In this document: positions 10,122 to 20,274 of the stretch, piece by piece
How the letters are laid out: every line of letters begins with the position of its first letter
Position numbering within the stretch: position 1 is the first letter of the stretch
NCBI GenBank assembly: GCA_032622095.1
Contig: CP136062.1
Location: forward strand, 556,001-620,000
Length of the DNA: 64,000 bases
Source: Siphonodentalium dalli
Lineage: Eukaryota; Mollusca; Scaphopoda; Gadilida; Siphonodentaliidae
Direction of reading: 5' to 3'
The notes under the pieces: model-generated
What the model was told of the DNA's origin: nothing
Seen by the model: only the letters and a program-made list of their open reading frames with translations
Databases searched by the model: none
Translations under genes and position numbers: made by a program

Positions 10122-11197
10122 ATGGCCAACCTCAAACAGATCACGACACAGTTGGGACTGTTCATCGCACTGTATTTCATTGTGATAGTCCTTCTCGTCA
10201 ACAATCAAACATCGGTATCAGTAAAGTACAACAAAACAATACATTCCTCCGTGCTTTACTTTGAAATAACAAGCAATAGATCTTCGTTCCCAGTATTGCC
10301 AAGGGAAACAAAGCAATACTCCCTCGACTACGATACAATGATTCACCCACAAGGGGTCTGCCAAGGACGACACGCTCCATATTTGTTAATTTTAGTTGCA
10401 TCACTTCAGGGCAACAGACGCTTCCGGGACGTTACAAGAAACACATGGGGAAGTGTTGTAAATACAGGACATTGCGGGAAAAATTAGAAATAGTATTTTT
10501 GTTCGGTAGAATCAACGACACAAAAGAACAACGAGCTCTGGAACAAGAATCCATAGAAAATGGAGATGTACTACAAGTTGACTATACAGATTCATATTTG
10601 AATTTAACAATAAAAGTGCTAACAGGATTCAGATGGATGTCACGTGACTGTCACCTCGCTCAATATGTGATGAAAATCGACGAGGACACTTTCATCAATG
10701 TCCAAATGCTTTTGCATTTCATGAGGACAACAGATATTACCAAAAGTATTTTCGGATCTGTTCAAACACACAGTCTTGTAGAACGTAGTGGGAAGTTCAC
10801 GGTTGATCACAATGTTTATCCTATGTATCGTTATCCGCCCTACTGTTCTGGAAACCTCTATGTTATGCCTGCTGGTCTTGCGAAATCTATTCTGTTCCTA
10901 TCGGAACATGTGCCGTATGTGGGTATGGAAGACGCATACATAACTGGGATTCTAGCAGAAATGTTGAATGTGAGTCACAAGTCAATCGCTGATAACTTGT
11001 ATGATCAAAGGGGACCACCGGATCAGTGTGATTTTTCGCGGAACCTCAAAATGTACGGACAACAGATTTTTGCCGAACTGTCGCATGGGATATGGCGGAC
11101 CTTAAAAGACCCCTCACTATGTGCTAATGGGGTAATGTCTTTTTTCAGAAGGTTCTTTTATAGAATATATGACAGATTGATGGTGATATATAACTAG
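10122..11197 (+). CDS. beta-1,3-galactosyltransferase-like protein (GT31), one frameshift
   Basis: The ATG at 10122 gives a short cytosolic end and a membrane anchor ('LGLFIALYFIVIVLLV'), the type II topology of Golgi glycosyltransferases. GT31 hallmarks follow in order: 'RDVTRNTWGS', 'EIVFLFGR', 'VDYTDSYLNLTIK', the metal-binding 'KIDEDTF', 'YPPYCSGNLYVMP' and 'EDAYITGI'. These enzymes add galactose or GlcNAc in beta-1,3 linkage to glycans. The first ~115 codons and the last ~245 codons lie in different frames. The shift falls near 10465-10480 just after 'TWGSVVNT', equivalent to one lost base. Everything on either side is intact and about 360 residues in total, the usual family length. It is either a recent pseudogene or a sequence error. 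The acceptor at 10064 suggests a 5' non-coding exon upstream. Confidence 0.85.
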
Positions 11198-11642
11198 TTC
11201 AGCTGTCAGTAATACAAATATTTTATTACACAATGATTGACTGTTGGTGTGGCATAAACACCAAAAAGCATCGGCGTGTGAAGGGTGTTAACTTTATCGC
11301 ACTCGTTTTTATGTCTCAAATTATAACTCGAGTTTGACGCCGCTCCTTAACAAATTTCACCACAAAAACGTCCTAGGATAACTTTCACCACATTCACACC
11401 TCTGTGTGGCTCGGTCAATATACACATGCAATTTACAAGATTATTTCGAGTACAGCCCAATTTCTATGAAACATGCTTTCATCCTATTAAGATTCTAGTT
11501 CATACATGTAAAATAGTAAAATCGGAAAACAGACACGTATGATATTTTTTTCCTTTGACCATTTCTTGGACCCACCACCCCTCGACCCTATGTTATTTCC
11601 GTTTTACCAAACATTTTTGACACCTACTCCCTATAAACGTGA

Positions 11643-11648
11643 AATAAA
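11643..11648 (+). terminator. polyadenylation signal AATAAA for the GT31 gene
   Basis: First AATAAA downstream of the stop at 11197, giving a 3' UTR of about 460 bases. A 22-base direct repeat ('ATGTAATTAGCTAAGTTGGAC') lies at 11687-11730. Confidence 0.45.
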
Positions 11649-11734
11649 GTTGGTTTCCTATCAACTACCAGTTATAGCTTGGGGCATGTAATTAGCTAAG
11701 TTGGACATGTAATTAGCTAAGTTGGACATGACAG

Positions 11735-12399
11735 TAATTGATTATACAATGGGTTCATGATTTTGTTGGTGGTAGTAATTAAAGCTAACATATACGGGGT
11801 CTAGTAGAAACATATTGAGTGCTAGAGTGTTCCATGTCTACCATTGGCCAATTATATACCGTTGTAGTATCACGTGATTATAACATTTCATGATTTCCCC
11901 GCTATAATGATCCTTCTTCAGATTTTCCATATTCAACGGGGGTATCGGTATCTATTAGCGCCCATCGGAGCCGTTATCAACGAACAAATTCCTCCACGTA
12001 TATAATACCACACAATCATAAAGTTTACATCCCGTGGTTTCTGCCACATTATCATTGTCAACCTCAATCGTGTCCTTTCCACTTTCCTAAAATTATCGTA
12101 GTATATTCGTAACGGCGACAATGACGGCATAATCACATACAAAATTCCTCCCTTCATCATTTCCTAATAACAATACGTATAGCTTGGCACAAAGTACAAT
12201 ATTCTTGCTTCATACCCTCTTTTTTTCAATCTCGTTGTCCCCAAAATAACAAATTCACACACACTTTCTTAGTTTCACAAACTAAAACACCGGACTTCGT
12301 GTCGCGTCTCGTCATACGTAAGTCAACACGCATAAAGAGCAATCGGTCATTTTTAATTTATTCTCTCGCATCACCACGTCCATACAAACGTATTCCCTG
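11735..12399. other. no recognised gene
   Basis: AT-rich intergenic sequence. The minus-strand frame at 11933-12160 has no recognisable features. It ends in 'ACGTATTCCCTG', the 12-mer that also precedes every U2-headed unit. Confidence 0.4.
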
Positions 12400-12731
12400 A
12401 TCGCTTCTCGGCCTTTTGGCTAAGATCAAAGTGTAGTATCTGTTCCGCGCTGGCCGTGAGCAGGGTCGCTAAGCTTTGATCGAGCCCTTACGGTGTGATA
12501 CGTCCCCCACAGGTGGTTTTTCCCACCTAAAGGGACTTCCACTGTTTGGGTTCGCAGCCTGGGGCCGACAAGCGGACCTGACTGACTGACCGACTTTCGC
12601 TGCAAAGCGGGGACTGACCCCGAGGGGCACTTTGACCATGCTCGTAAGGGTGTGTACCTCTTAAAGGGGTACTCAGCCGACAAGACTGGTCCGTAATAGC
12701 TCCGGGCTGTTTAAAACAAACAAACAAACAA
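12400..12731 (+). repeat. U2-snRNA-headed SINE-like unit 1
   Basis: The first ~45 bases match the 5' end of U2 snRNA almost exactly: 'ATCGCTTCTCGGCC', 'TTTTGGCTAAGATCAA' and the branch-point-pairing 'GTAGTATCTGTTC', with one extra A. Thereafter the sequence departs completely: U2 stem IIb, the Sm site and stems III/IV are absent. The ~285-base body contains 'GGGTTCGCAGCC', 'CTGACTGACTGACCGAC' and 'CTGGTCCGTAATAGCTCCG', and ends in an AAAC-rich tail. This is the architecture of a SINE whose head came from an snRNA gene. snRNA-headed SINEs are known from crocodilians. It is not a working U2 gene. Confidence 0.8.
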
Positions 12732-12743
12732 ACGTATTCCCTG

Positions 12744-13085
12744 ATCGCTTCTCGGCCTTTTGGCTAATATCAAAGTATAGTATCTGTTCCGCGCTGGCCG
12801 TGAGCAGGGTCGCTATGCTTTGATCGAGCCCTTACGGTGTGATACGTCCCCCACAGGTGGTTTTTGCCACCCGAAGGGACTTCCACTGTTTGGGTTCGCA
12901 GCCTGGGGCCGACAAGCGGACCTGACTGACTGACGGACTTCCGCTGCAAAGCGGGGACTGACCCCGACAGGCAATTTGACCATCTCGTAAGGGTGGGTCA
13001 CCTCTTTCGGTGTGCTCCAGCCGATATGAGTGGTCCGCAATAGCCCCGGGTTTAATAAAAAAAAAACAACAAACAAACCATACAA
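12744..13085 (+). repeat. U2-snRNA-headed SINE-like unit 2
   Basis: Same head and body as unit 1, 344 bases further on, preceded by (AAAC)n and 'ACGTATTCCCTG'. It differs in the head ('GGCTAATATCAA') and in a shorter 3' segment ('GGTGTGCTCCAGCCG'), so units have diverged separately. Confidence 0.8.
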
Positions 13086-13097
13086 ACGTATTCCCTG

Positions 13098-13429
13098 ATC
13101 GCTTCTCGGCCTTTTGGCTAAGATCAAAGTATAGTATCTGTTCCGCGCTGGCCGTGAGCAGGGTCGCTATGCTTTGATCGAGCCCTTACGGTGTGATACG
13201 TCCCCCACAGGTGGTTTTTCCCACCCGAAGGGACTTCCACTGTTTGGGTTCGCAGCCTGGGGCCGACAAGCGGACCTGACTGACTGACCGACTTTCGCTG
13301 CAAAGCGGGGACTGACCTCGAGGGGCACTTTGACCATGCTCGTAAGGGTGTTTACCTCTGACGGGTGCTCAGCCGACAAGACTGGTCCGTAATAGCTCCG
13401 GGCTGTTTAAAAAAAAAACAAAAAAACAA
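13098..13429 (+). repeat. U2-snRNA-headed SINE-like unit 3
   Basis: Head starts at 13098. It is preceded by 'CCATACAAACGTATTCCCTG', the same 20 bases that precede unit 1, whereas units 2, 4 and 5 share only the last ~13 bases. The body is close to unit 1. Confidence 0.8.
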
Positions 13430-13441
13430 ACGTATTCCCTG

Positions 13442-13770
13442 ATCGCTTCTCGGCCTTTTGGCTAAGATCAAAGTGTAGTATCTGTTCCGCGCTGGCCGTT
13501 AGCAGGTCGCTATGCTTTGATCGAACCCTTACGGTGTGATACGTCCCCCAAAGGTTGTTTTTCCCACCCGAAGGGACTTCCACTGTTTGGGTTCGCAGCC
13601 TGTGGCCGACAAGCGGACCTGACTGACTGACCGACTGTCCGCTGCAATGCGGGGACTGACCCCGAGGGGGCATTTTGACCATGCTCGAAAGGGTGTGTAC
13701 CTCTGACGGGGTGCTCAGCCGAGTAGACTGGTCCGTAAAAGCTCCGGGTTACTTTAAAAAAAAAAAAAAA
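13442..13770 (+). repeat. U2-snRNA-headed SINE-like unit 4
   Basis: Full-length head and body ending in an A-rich tail. Shares with unit 5 the variants 'CCTGTGGCCGAC' and 'GACTGTCCGCTGCAATGC', so units 4 and 5 are a sub-group. Confidence 0.8.
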
Positions 13771-13781
13771 CGTATTCCCTG

Positions 13782-14042
13782 ATCGCTTCTCGGCCTTTTG
13801 GCTAAGATCAAAGTGTAGTATCTGTTCCGCGCTGGCCGCGACCAGGGTCGCTATGCTTTGATCGAGCCCTTATGGTGTGATACGTCCCCCAAAGGTGGTT
13901 TTTCCCACCCGAAGGGACTTCCACTGTTTGCGTTCGCAGCCTGTGGCCGACAAGCGGACCTGACTGACTGACCGACTGTCCGCTGCAATGCGGGACTGAC
14001 CCCGAGGGGCATATTGACCATGCTCGTAAGGGTGTGTACATC
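13782..14042 (+). repeat. U2-snRNA-headed SINE-like unit 5, truncated
   Basis: Head and most of the body are present, but the unit stops at 'GGTGTGTACATC', losing the last ~70 bases. A 225-bp MITE begins 14 bases later. No continuation of the unit is evident after the MITE, so the truncation is not simply an interruption. Confidence 0.8.
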
Positions 14043-14055
14043 TTTCTTTATACTT

Positions 14056-14280
14056 CCTGTCACTAATTCGCGGACATATTGGATCCACCAGGTCCGGTTC
14101 CATGGTTTCATAGATTCATCCAGCACCGGTTCCGTGGTTTTAGTGCTACATGTCAAATTTTGGAGCAGCATTTCAATATATGGAGCTTTTGAATTATACA
14201 TTACTTCCATATATGGAAAGCTAAGTAAAACCACGGAACCGGACCTGGTGGATCCAATATGGCCGCGAGTTAGTGACAGG
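14056..14280. mobile_element. 225-bp MITE with ~53-bp terminal inverted repeats
   Basis: Left end 'CCTGTCACTAATTCGCGG' and right end 'CCGCGAGTTAGTGACAGG' are inverted copies, and the match continues through 'GGATCCACCAGGTCCGGTTCC'. The ~120-base middle has no coding capacity. I could not recognise a target duplication in the flanks, so the superfamily is open. Confidence 0.8.
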
Positions 14281-14795
14281 ACATATTGTTGTGTGTGTTC
14301 GGGGGAGGGTTTATGTGGACATGCATGCCCACGTTCAGATGAGAAGGCATTGTGACCGTACATATATGATAAGTCTTGTACCAGCCAGACGATACGATAG
14401 CTGTATATCCGATCATATGAATAGGTTTCATTGTACTCGAGTACTTATTATTCCAAGAATAAATTTGCAATAATTTAATAATAATGAAATTTTGCATTTC
14501 CAAGGCTGTCCAACACTTTATATAAGAGACACATCCCAGGATGATAACATACGAATTGTAATAGCAGATGACTATTAGGGGGAATATACAATAACAATAA
14601 TAATTCTGAGCTCAGGTGAAAACTGCAGCCGAAAACGCCTCACGAACTCAGCCACTGCATTTTTACCATATTAAAGGATGATCACAGTATATTTTAGCGC
14701 AACCAGATAGACACTTTCGATTCGTATAATTTTGAACAAGTTAGGAGAGACTAGCATCAGCAGCAACAACAACCTATACCATTTTATACCATAAT

Positions 14796-17494
14796 TGCCT
14801 GTTCTATTGTGTGTATAACACCCATTTTGTAAACATCATCTTTACACCCAACTGTGGATAAACAGCTTCCTACTGTGGGTATAAATTTCTACTGTGGGTG
14901 TAAATTTTCAAACGTAATTGCATGTGTTAAACGTTTATACCCATAGTAGAACTACATCGTAGTTAGCAAAATAGTTCCTATGTCACATTGATTTAAAATT
15001 GTAAGTTGTCATGATGTAAATTAGATATGAGGAAAATTGCTTGCATTTCAATCAAATGTAGCATTGTAGCTTGCCAGTGTTATATAAACTAGGAAACATA
15101 ATAGGCGCGTTGTTGCTTTTAAAGTTTAGGCGTGAATGACGTCATTCATTTTTACAATACCATGAAACAGCATTTCGACGAGATGAAAATCCGGACAAGA
15201 AAAATGGGTTAAAAATCACGTGACTTCCGCTTCGCTTTCGCATAGAATCATGGGAACAATAATATCCCAAAAAGAAACGGTGACACAGAATCGGAAGTGG
15301 ACCAACGGGATGGTTATAAAATTAACAACTTAAGTTTTTCTGAACAATTCCTACGTGATTTTGGCCTATAGATTAGTTTCGTTTGACCAATTTCGTTGGT
15401 TAGCTGAATAAAATCAGCGAAGACGTCATGACATGGTCCATGACGTCATTTGCGTCATTTGGTGTTGTGGGCTAGAATCCAGAAAAAATTGGTCTCCGCA
15501 GGAAACACTGATTTCACATCAGTATACTAGACTTGGTTGCATTTACAACCGTTTTCGCAAAAGATATATGCGAAAATAGCACAAGCAAACGTGCCTGCTT
15601 CAGAATCAAATTACCACAGTTGAATAGCCAAGGATGTACCCTTTCCAACAATGTATAGCACGACATCGTGTGTTGCGCCGATGTTTACTTATGGTGTTTT
15701 GTAATAACGATCCCGCCTTAGCTGCGTGTGATTTTCCTCCGGACAAATTGCTTAGCGAAAAATCCCCCTAATAGGCGGACAACATATTCAATAAGTTCCC
15801 GTCTCGCAACGATTTGGCCTCACAGACATATCGCGGCTTATCAATTCCTTCGAGATAAATGATTGAACCAATCTACCCTAACAAGGGGGATTTTTTCACG
15901 GTTGTATGTCGCGCGAATAGTATTGACTGGCTGCCAGGTATTCACACCCAACATCGGAACGCGGCTTATTATTTGAAATCATTTGTGAGCAGTGGTGGCG
16001 GCGAGGAAGTCAAATTATATGTCCATCATAACATGGGTCGCCTTCGTTGGAGAAGTTGGAATTAAGCCTCAACCAAATTTGTTGTCAAGTTGATGTGGGG
16101 GGCTTATATGACCTTGACCTTGACCATAAAACGACCTTTACCTCTGTTGAAAGACATCTCACTTAAATGGCCATTTTGCTAGATATGTGTTGCGATGTAC
16201 GCGCTCATGTCAATATTCAGAGGCCTTTTATAGCTATCCTTTAGAAATATACCGGTATCGAGGCTCCTACATACTCGAGTCTGTATCTGACGAACAGAAA
16301 CATGGGAGTACGATATCAATTTAAACTTGACCTCCATAAAGAATCTATTATATATTTGAGGAAAGTTTGTGGTCTGTGCTTGTGGGTGTGTGTGTATGTA
16401 TGTGTGTGTGTGTGTGTTTACGCGATGGAATCGGAAACGGCTAACCGATTTTGACGAAACTTGGTACGGGTATGTAGTTTGACCTGAGGACTAACATGGG
16501 TATATCCGTTTGCCCGTGCGGCGTGACCTTGACATTCAAATGACCTTGAACTCAAGTTCTCCGCTGAGCCGATTTTCACCAAATTTGGTATGTGGGGGTA
16601 GTTTCAGGCGCTGAGCAATTTCGTCACACCCGGATGCCCGTGCGGCGTGAACTTGAGATTTTAAATGACATTGAACTGTATCTGGGTATCCACTGGGCCG
16701 ATTTCCACCACTTTTTGGGGGTGTTGGTGTAGATGGGGATGCCAACAAATTTCGTCTCACCCACATGCCCGTCAGACAGGTACCCAGCTAAAACCTAATG
16801 TATAGTTTGTGACTTTTGTCTGTTAGCTATGGCCGGGAAAACTTCCGGACGGATTTCGAAGAAACTTGATACCTAAGTGTACGTTTGTCCGGGAAGTGTT
16901 TTGGATGGGTCAAAGTGTGATGCTTGATCCCAAAATGGTCGATTCAAGATCAAATCGGGCGGATTTCGACGATATTCGATAGCTAGGGATACTTTTGTCC
17001 GGGCAGTGTTTTGGACGGCTTAACTCGTAACCCCGACCTGACATTGACATTCAAAACGGTAAATTCAAGGTCAAATCTGGTCAAATTTCGCATAACTAGA
17101 TCCGACGAAGCACCGCGTGTGGTTGCCCCGTTACGTGTCACGTACGATCATATTACAAATTGACTATCGCTCAGAAACAGGCTGACGTCACTTGTGACGT
17201 AAATATATGCATCACTACGCGTGACGCGCATTCCTTGTAGCGTCGTGTTTGTGTCTCTCGGTGTGGATACACATTCAAAGTAGGCTAAACATCGGAGTAG
17301 TTGAATAGGATGAACAAATCAAAAATAATAATTATGGCATAAATAAAATACACGCATACTAGTCGAGAGTACAGAATTTTCACCACTCGTGGTATTATGG
17401 TTTTAACCACTCGCCAAAAGGCTCGTGGTTAAAACCACAATTCCACTCGTGGTGAAAATTTGGTATTCTCGGCTACTATGGGTGTATTCTATAT
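14796..17494. other. copy-A-specific insertion block
   Basis: Copy B runs straight from the sequence at 14795 to the sequence at 17495, so about 2.7 kb has been added here, or lost from B. It contains a section (15110-16350) present as an inverted copy at 38275-40425, a member of the ~0.7-kb element family in reverse orientation with (GT)n at about 16385-16418, and a foldback at 17351-17492. The open frames at 15859-16065 and 16536-16766 fall in repeats and are not considered genes. Confidence 0.7.
17351..17492. mobile_element. foldback element with nested palindromes
   Basis: Arms 'ATTTTCACCACTCGTGG' and 'CCACTCGTGGTGAAAAT' surround 'GGTTTTAACCACTCGCC'-AAAA-'GGCTCGTGGTTAAAACC'. The outer arms extend to 'CATACTAGTCGAGAG' and 'CTCGGCTACTATGGG'. 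The whole ~140 bases can fold into one long hairpin, and it has no coding content. Confidence 0.75.
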
Positions 17495-17683
17495 ATACAC
17501 GTATAAATACCATTGATGATACAGGGCCCAGTTGGTTGCAAATCAGGAACGATAACTCTATCCGACCTACATTCTCTGCAGTACTCCCGTCGGTGTTAGA
17601 CAGTTTGACCTATATTCGCCCACGCATTGCATCATGGTATATGTGTATACCGGTTGGGCATGTCCAAAAAATTTCAAAAACTT

Positions 17684-17749
17684 CACAAATTTCACAAATT
17701 TCACAAATTTCACAAATTTCACAAATTTCACAAATTTCACAAATTTCAA
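17684..17749 (+). repeat. 9-bp tandem repeat in left TIR
   Basis: About seven near-perfect copies of TTCACAAAT. The equivalent place in the right TIR (21045-21145) has a mix of TTTGTGAAA and TTTTTGAAG-type units, so this part has diverged while the surrounding TIR has not. Confidence 0.85.
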
Positions 17750-17870
17750 AAAAAAATTAAACAAAATTCAGGATTTAGTCATAAATGTGACCCGCCATAT
17801 CAAATCCAGTCGGAAGTCGGGATTTTGTTATCCTGTGCCAATGCATTATCTTAAATATGCGAGTCGACCA

Positions 17871-17875
17871 GCCGC

Positions 17876-17921
<46 letters not shown>

Positions 17922-18017
17922 CGCCGTAATGCGCGTGTCAACGCCGCCGCCGCCGGCGGCGGCGGCAACTACATAATCCTATGGCATGCAAAGAAATTGG
18001 CGGCGGTGGCGGCGGTT
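17871..18017. repeat. GGC/GCC trinucleotide tracts of left TIR
   Basis: Interrupted runs of GGC at 17871-17921, 17943-17964 and 17999-18017. They contrast sharply with the ~35% GC surroundings. The right TIR has shorter, differently interrupted runs at 20826-20862 and 20894-20924. Confidence 0.9.
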
Positions 18018-18165
18018 CAGGATTTAGTCAAAAATATGGCTTGTTGCCATTCATCGGAAAGCTATGGGGGTACGGTGGTGAGCGCCACCGAAAAAAACAA
18101 GTGAGCGAGGGAAAAAAGAGAAAAATAACATGACAAGTGGTACATAGTACAATTTATTATATTAA

Positions 18166-18645
18166 CTATTCACTGTCACTTTCGTCCGAATTGTCATCAC
18201 TTTCGTCAGATGTGTCATTTGTTTCGTCCATGAACTTTTCTAGCAATGGTCTGTACTTTAATATTGACATTTTCACTGCATCACGATCTTCAAAACCATT
18301 CTTCATATATTTATCCACTTTATCCATGACACTGTTGTGCAGAGTACCATTGCGCAGCCACATATTCTTTAATATTGTCCAAGCATAAACATTCATAAAT
18401 AGCCTCATGCCTTCAGTTTTAAGATCTGTACTTTTAAGGTCCTTGTCAGCTTGTACTTTTGCCTCCTTTTCTGTCGAGCCATTTTCCATATACGTTTCCA
18501 CGTTATCACTCCATGCTTCTTGTGCTTTATCTCTACTCTCATCACACAAACTTTTGAAGTATTCATCTTCATTCGATTTAATTTTCTTATTCTGACTATC
18601 ATCCGTGTCCTCAGTTAATTTTCGTTTTAACTTATTTTCTTGACA
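18166..18645 (-). pseudogene. C-terminal tail of Polinton ATPase gene, out of frame
   Basis: The minus strand continues the ATPase gene after a one-base shift in an A7 run near 18650. It encodes a lysine-rich segment, 'KKIKSNEDEYFKSL', then an acidic helical region and a final Ser/Asp/Glu-rich end ('DESDDNSDESDSE'), with a stop 70 bases inside the left TIR edge. In this frame the codon after the shift supplies 'WCQEN', whose Cys would be the fourth ligand of the zinc finger begun in the previous frame. No function beyond an acidic, nuclear-type tail is claimed. Confidence 0.65.
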
Positions 18646-19891
18646 CCAGTTTTTTTACGTGTCTCTGGACATCATGCTGATCTTCGAACAAAAGCCCACA
18701 GTCATTGCAAGGGTACGACATGTCTTCTCGACTGCCTATGTTTTTATGGTTTTCTTTATTAATTTCATTGATCTCACCAGGTATCCCTATGTCCTTAGTA
18801 TAGCCATTATGTTGACCCTGGGGCACAATATAATTATATGTCATGTACTCCCGTTGACCAGGGAGATCTCTGTCATCATATTTCATCTCACTCCGTTGAT
18901 CCGGGCTATTGTTGTCATCACATTTCACCACATTCTGTTCATCTGGGTGCTCGCTGTCCTTATGGAGATTATATTTTATGCCATTCCATTCACCCATATG
19001 TTGGTTCGTGTCCTCTTTTAGCACATTCTGTCGCAGCCGTAATGTGTCCGGGGTTGCGGCTTTTAAATCCACCAGTAGGTAACCGTACGGTTCACTCGTC
19101 GCTTCCGAAAACCCTCGCATCATACGTTGAGGGCATTCAGGATACATCTGTCTTGATAATGTTGAAATTAAACCCTTGTCAATTGGATTATTGAACAATA
19201 CCAAATATTGACAATTTCGTCGTTGCGTCGGATCTTTGTTGTAGTAGAAATTCTGGTTCAAACTTATCAAAGATAAGTTCAAATGGTGACTTCCTTCGGA
19301 ATGTAAATCATTAACTCTCTGGTCTTTTGATGAAGTTTGCATCAAGTCATCGAGTACAACTAGATTTTTATACTAGGGGTTGATAAGAGAATCCAAGTTT
19401 GCGGGTATTCCCCGTATAAAGTTGACCTGAGGGGTGACGGTATACTTTATGTCATCATATAGGGGCTGCCAATATTTATAAAACCATATTATTCTGTCAG
19501 GTGCGGGTGATATTTTTGAGGCAGACTTTTGTAGCAAGGTTTTCACGAAGTACGTCTTCCCACTAGATGTCGGTCCACTTACACATGCCGTGAATGGATG
19601 CTTGAAAATAAAATCTTCTTGGACATTGGCCATTGAATCATCAAAGCAGGATGTTATGTCGCTTTGTTGCTGTTTCCCCTGCTGGTGTTGTAGTATCTGG
19701 TGTTGCTGTAATGACGGTTGTTGTGGCTGATGATGCTGCTGCCTGTTGCTGCTGCTGCTGTTTGTTGCTGCTGCTTGGTGGTGCTGCTGTGGGTGTCGGT
19801 TAACAAACTCAGTGTGCTTAGATTGTACATGTCTTATCAAATCATGGTTCCGCACATACTCACTAGAGCAAATTGAACACTGGTGCTTCAT
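18632..19891 (-). pseudogene. Polinton genome-packaging ATPase with two zinc fingers, one in-frame stop
   Basis: Starting at ATG 19891, residues 5-26 form a C2H2 finger (C-x2-C-x12-H-x4-H). A Gln/His-rich linker of about 50 residues follows. Walker A is 'GPTSSGKT' (residues 106-113). After a single in-frame TAG at codon 173 comes Walker B ('NLVVLDDLM') and the conserved 'EGSHHLNLSLISLNQNFY'. Near the end a second finger ('CNDCGLLFEDQHDVQRH') is cut by a frameshift. ATPases of the FtsK/A32-like type pump DNA into capsids of Polinton-like viruses. The stop lies between Walker A and Walker B, so no active enzyme is expected. The start abuts the stop codon of the upstream small gene. Confidence 0.85.
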
Positions 19892-20056
19892 TTATACATG
19901 ACTAAAATATCTCGGTGGTATATGGCTTCCCTTTATACAAATGTTCCTTATAACCTCAAATCTGTCCTGTATTGACGGCGCGGTGTTTGGCGGCGGCGGC
20001 GGCGTTTGTTCCACCGGCCTTTCAATAGCCTTCGAAAATTTAGGTAAATTACTCAT
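19892..20056 (-). CDS. 54-residue Polinton small protein
   Basis: An ATG at 20054-20056 overlaps the preceding gene's stop (ATGA). The stop TAA at 19892-19894 directly precedes the ATPase ATG with no gap. The product has a five-Pro run near residue 19, encoded by a GCC/CCG tract, then 'DRFEVIRNICIKGSHIPPRY'. I do not recognise it. The packing with its neighbours is the main reason to believe it is a real gene. Confidence 0.55.
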   Translation of the reverse strand: MSNLPKFSKAIERPVEQTPPPPPNTAPSIQDRFEVIRNICIKGSHIPPRYFSHV

Positions 20057-20274
20057 TTTAGTTCAGTGAATATGTCGTTTGGAGTTTCCTTTTTAACTTT
20101 TCCAATGTTTGTCTTCTTCGCTCTTCCTCCTTTTATCTCTTTAACTTTTATCTTCTTAGCTACGGGTTTCCTTATAAGTTTTTCAGGTTTCGATTCAGTC
20201 TTGGGTAGGTCCTTCGAGTCATCGTAGGGTACATATTTATTAAGATCAAAGTCATAATAGTGCGGAGTCCCCAT
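20053..20274 (-). CDS. basic Polinton protein, 73 residues
   Basis: Begins 'MGTPHYYDFDLNKYVPYDD' and then becomes very lysine-rich ('KPVAKKIKVKEIKGGRAKK'), with about a third of the C-terminal half basic. A small basic protein beside a packaging ATPase could be a DNA-condensing core protein, but that is only inference from composition. Its start overlaps the end of the upstream frame by 23 bases and its stop overlaps the next start by ATGA. Confidence 0.55.
   Translation of the reverse strand: MGTPHYYDFDLNKYVPYDDSKDLPKTESKPEKLIRKPVAKKIKVKEIKGGRAKKTNIGKVKKETPNDIFTELK

Larger units (their letters stand above)
17514..18097 (+). repeat. Polinton left terminal inverted repeat
   Basis: Matches the reverse complement of 20745-21307. 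The outer ~175 bases are identical except for one 3-base indel. It contains a 9-bp tandem repeat (17684-17749) and two GGC-rich tracts, and ends at 'GAGCGCCACCGAAAAAA'. It is about 20 bases longer than the right copy because the simple repeats differ in length. Confidence 0.9.

Noticed and set aside
12400-12445. Functional U2 snRNA gene
   Set aside because: Only the first ~45 nt match U2; the Sm site and later stem-loops are absent in all five units.
12426-14041. Minus-strand open frames across the U2-headed units
   Set aside because: Antisense shadows of repeated units; the same peptide recurs with the array.
17634-18104. Frame with repeated Asn-Phe-Thr and poly-Gly in the left TIR (and its mirror in the right TIR)
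   Set aside because: Translation of the 9-bp repeat and GGC tracts; not a gene.
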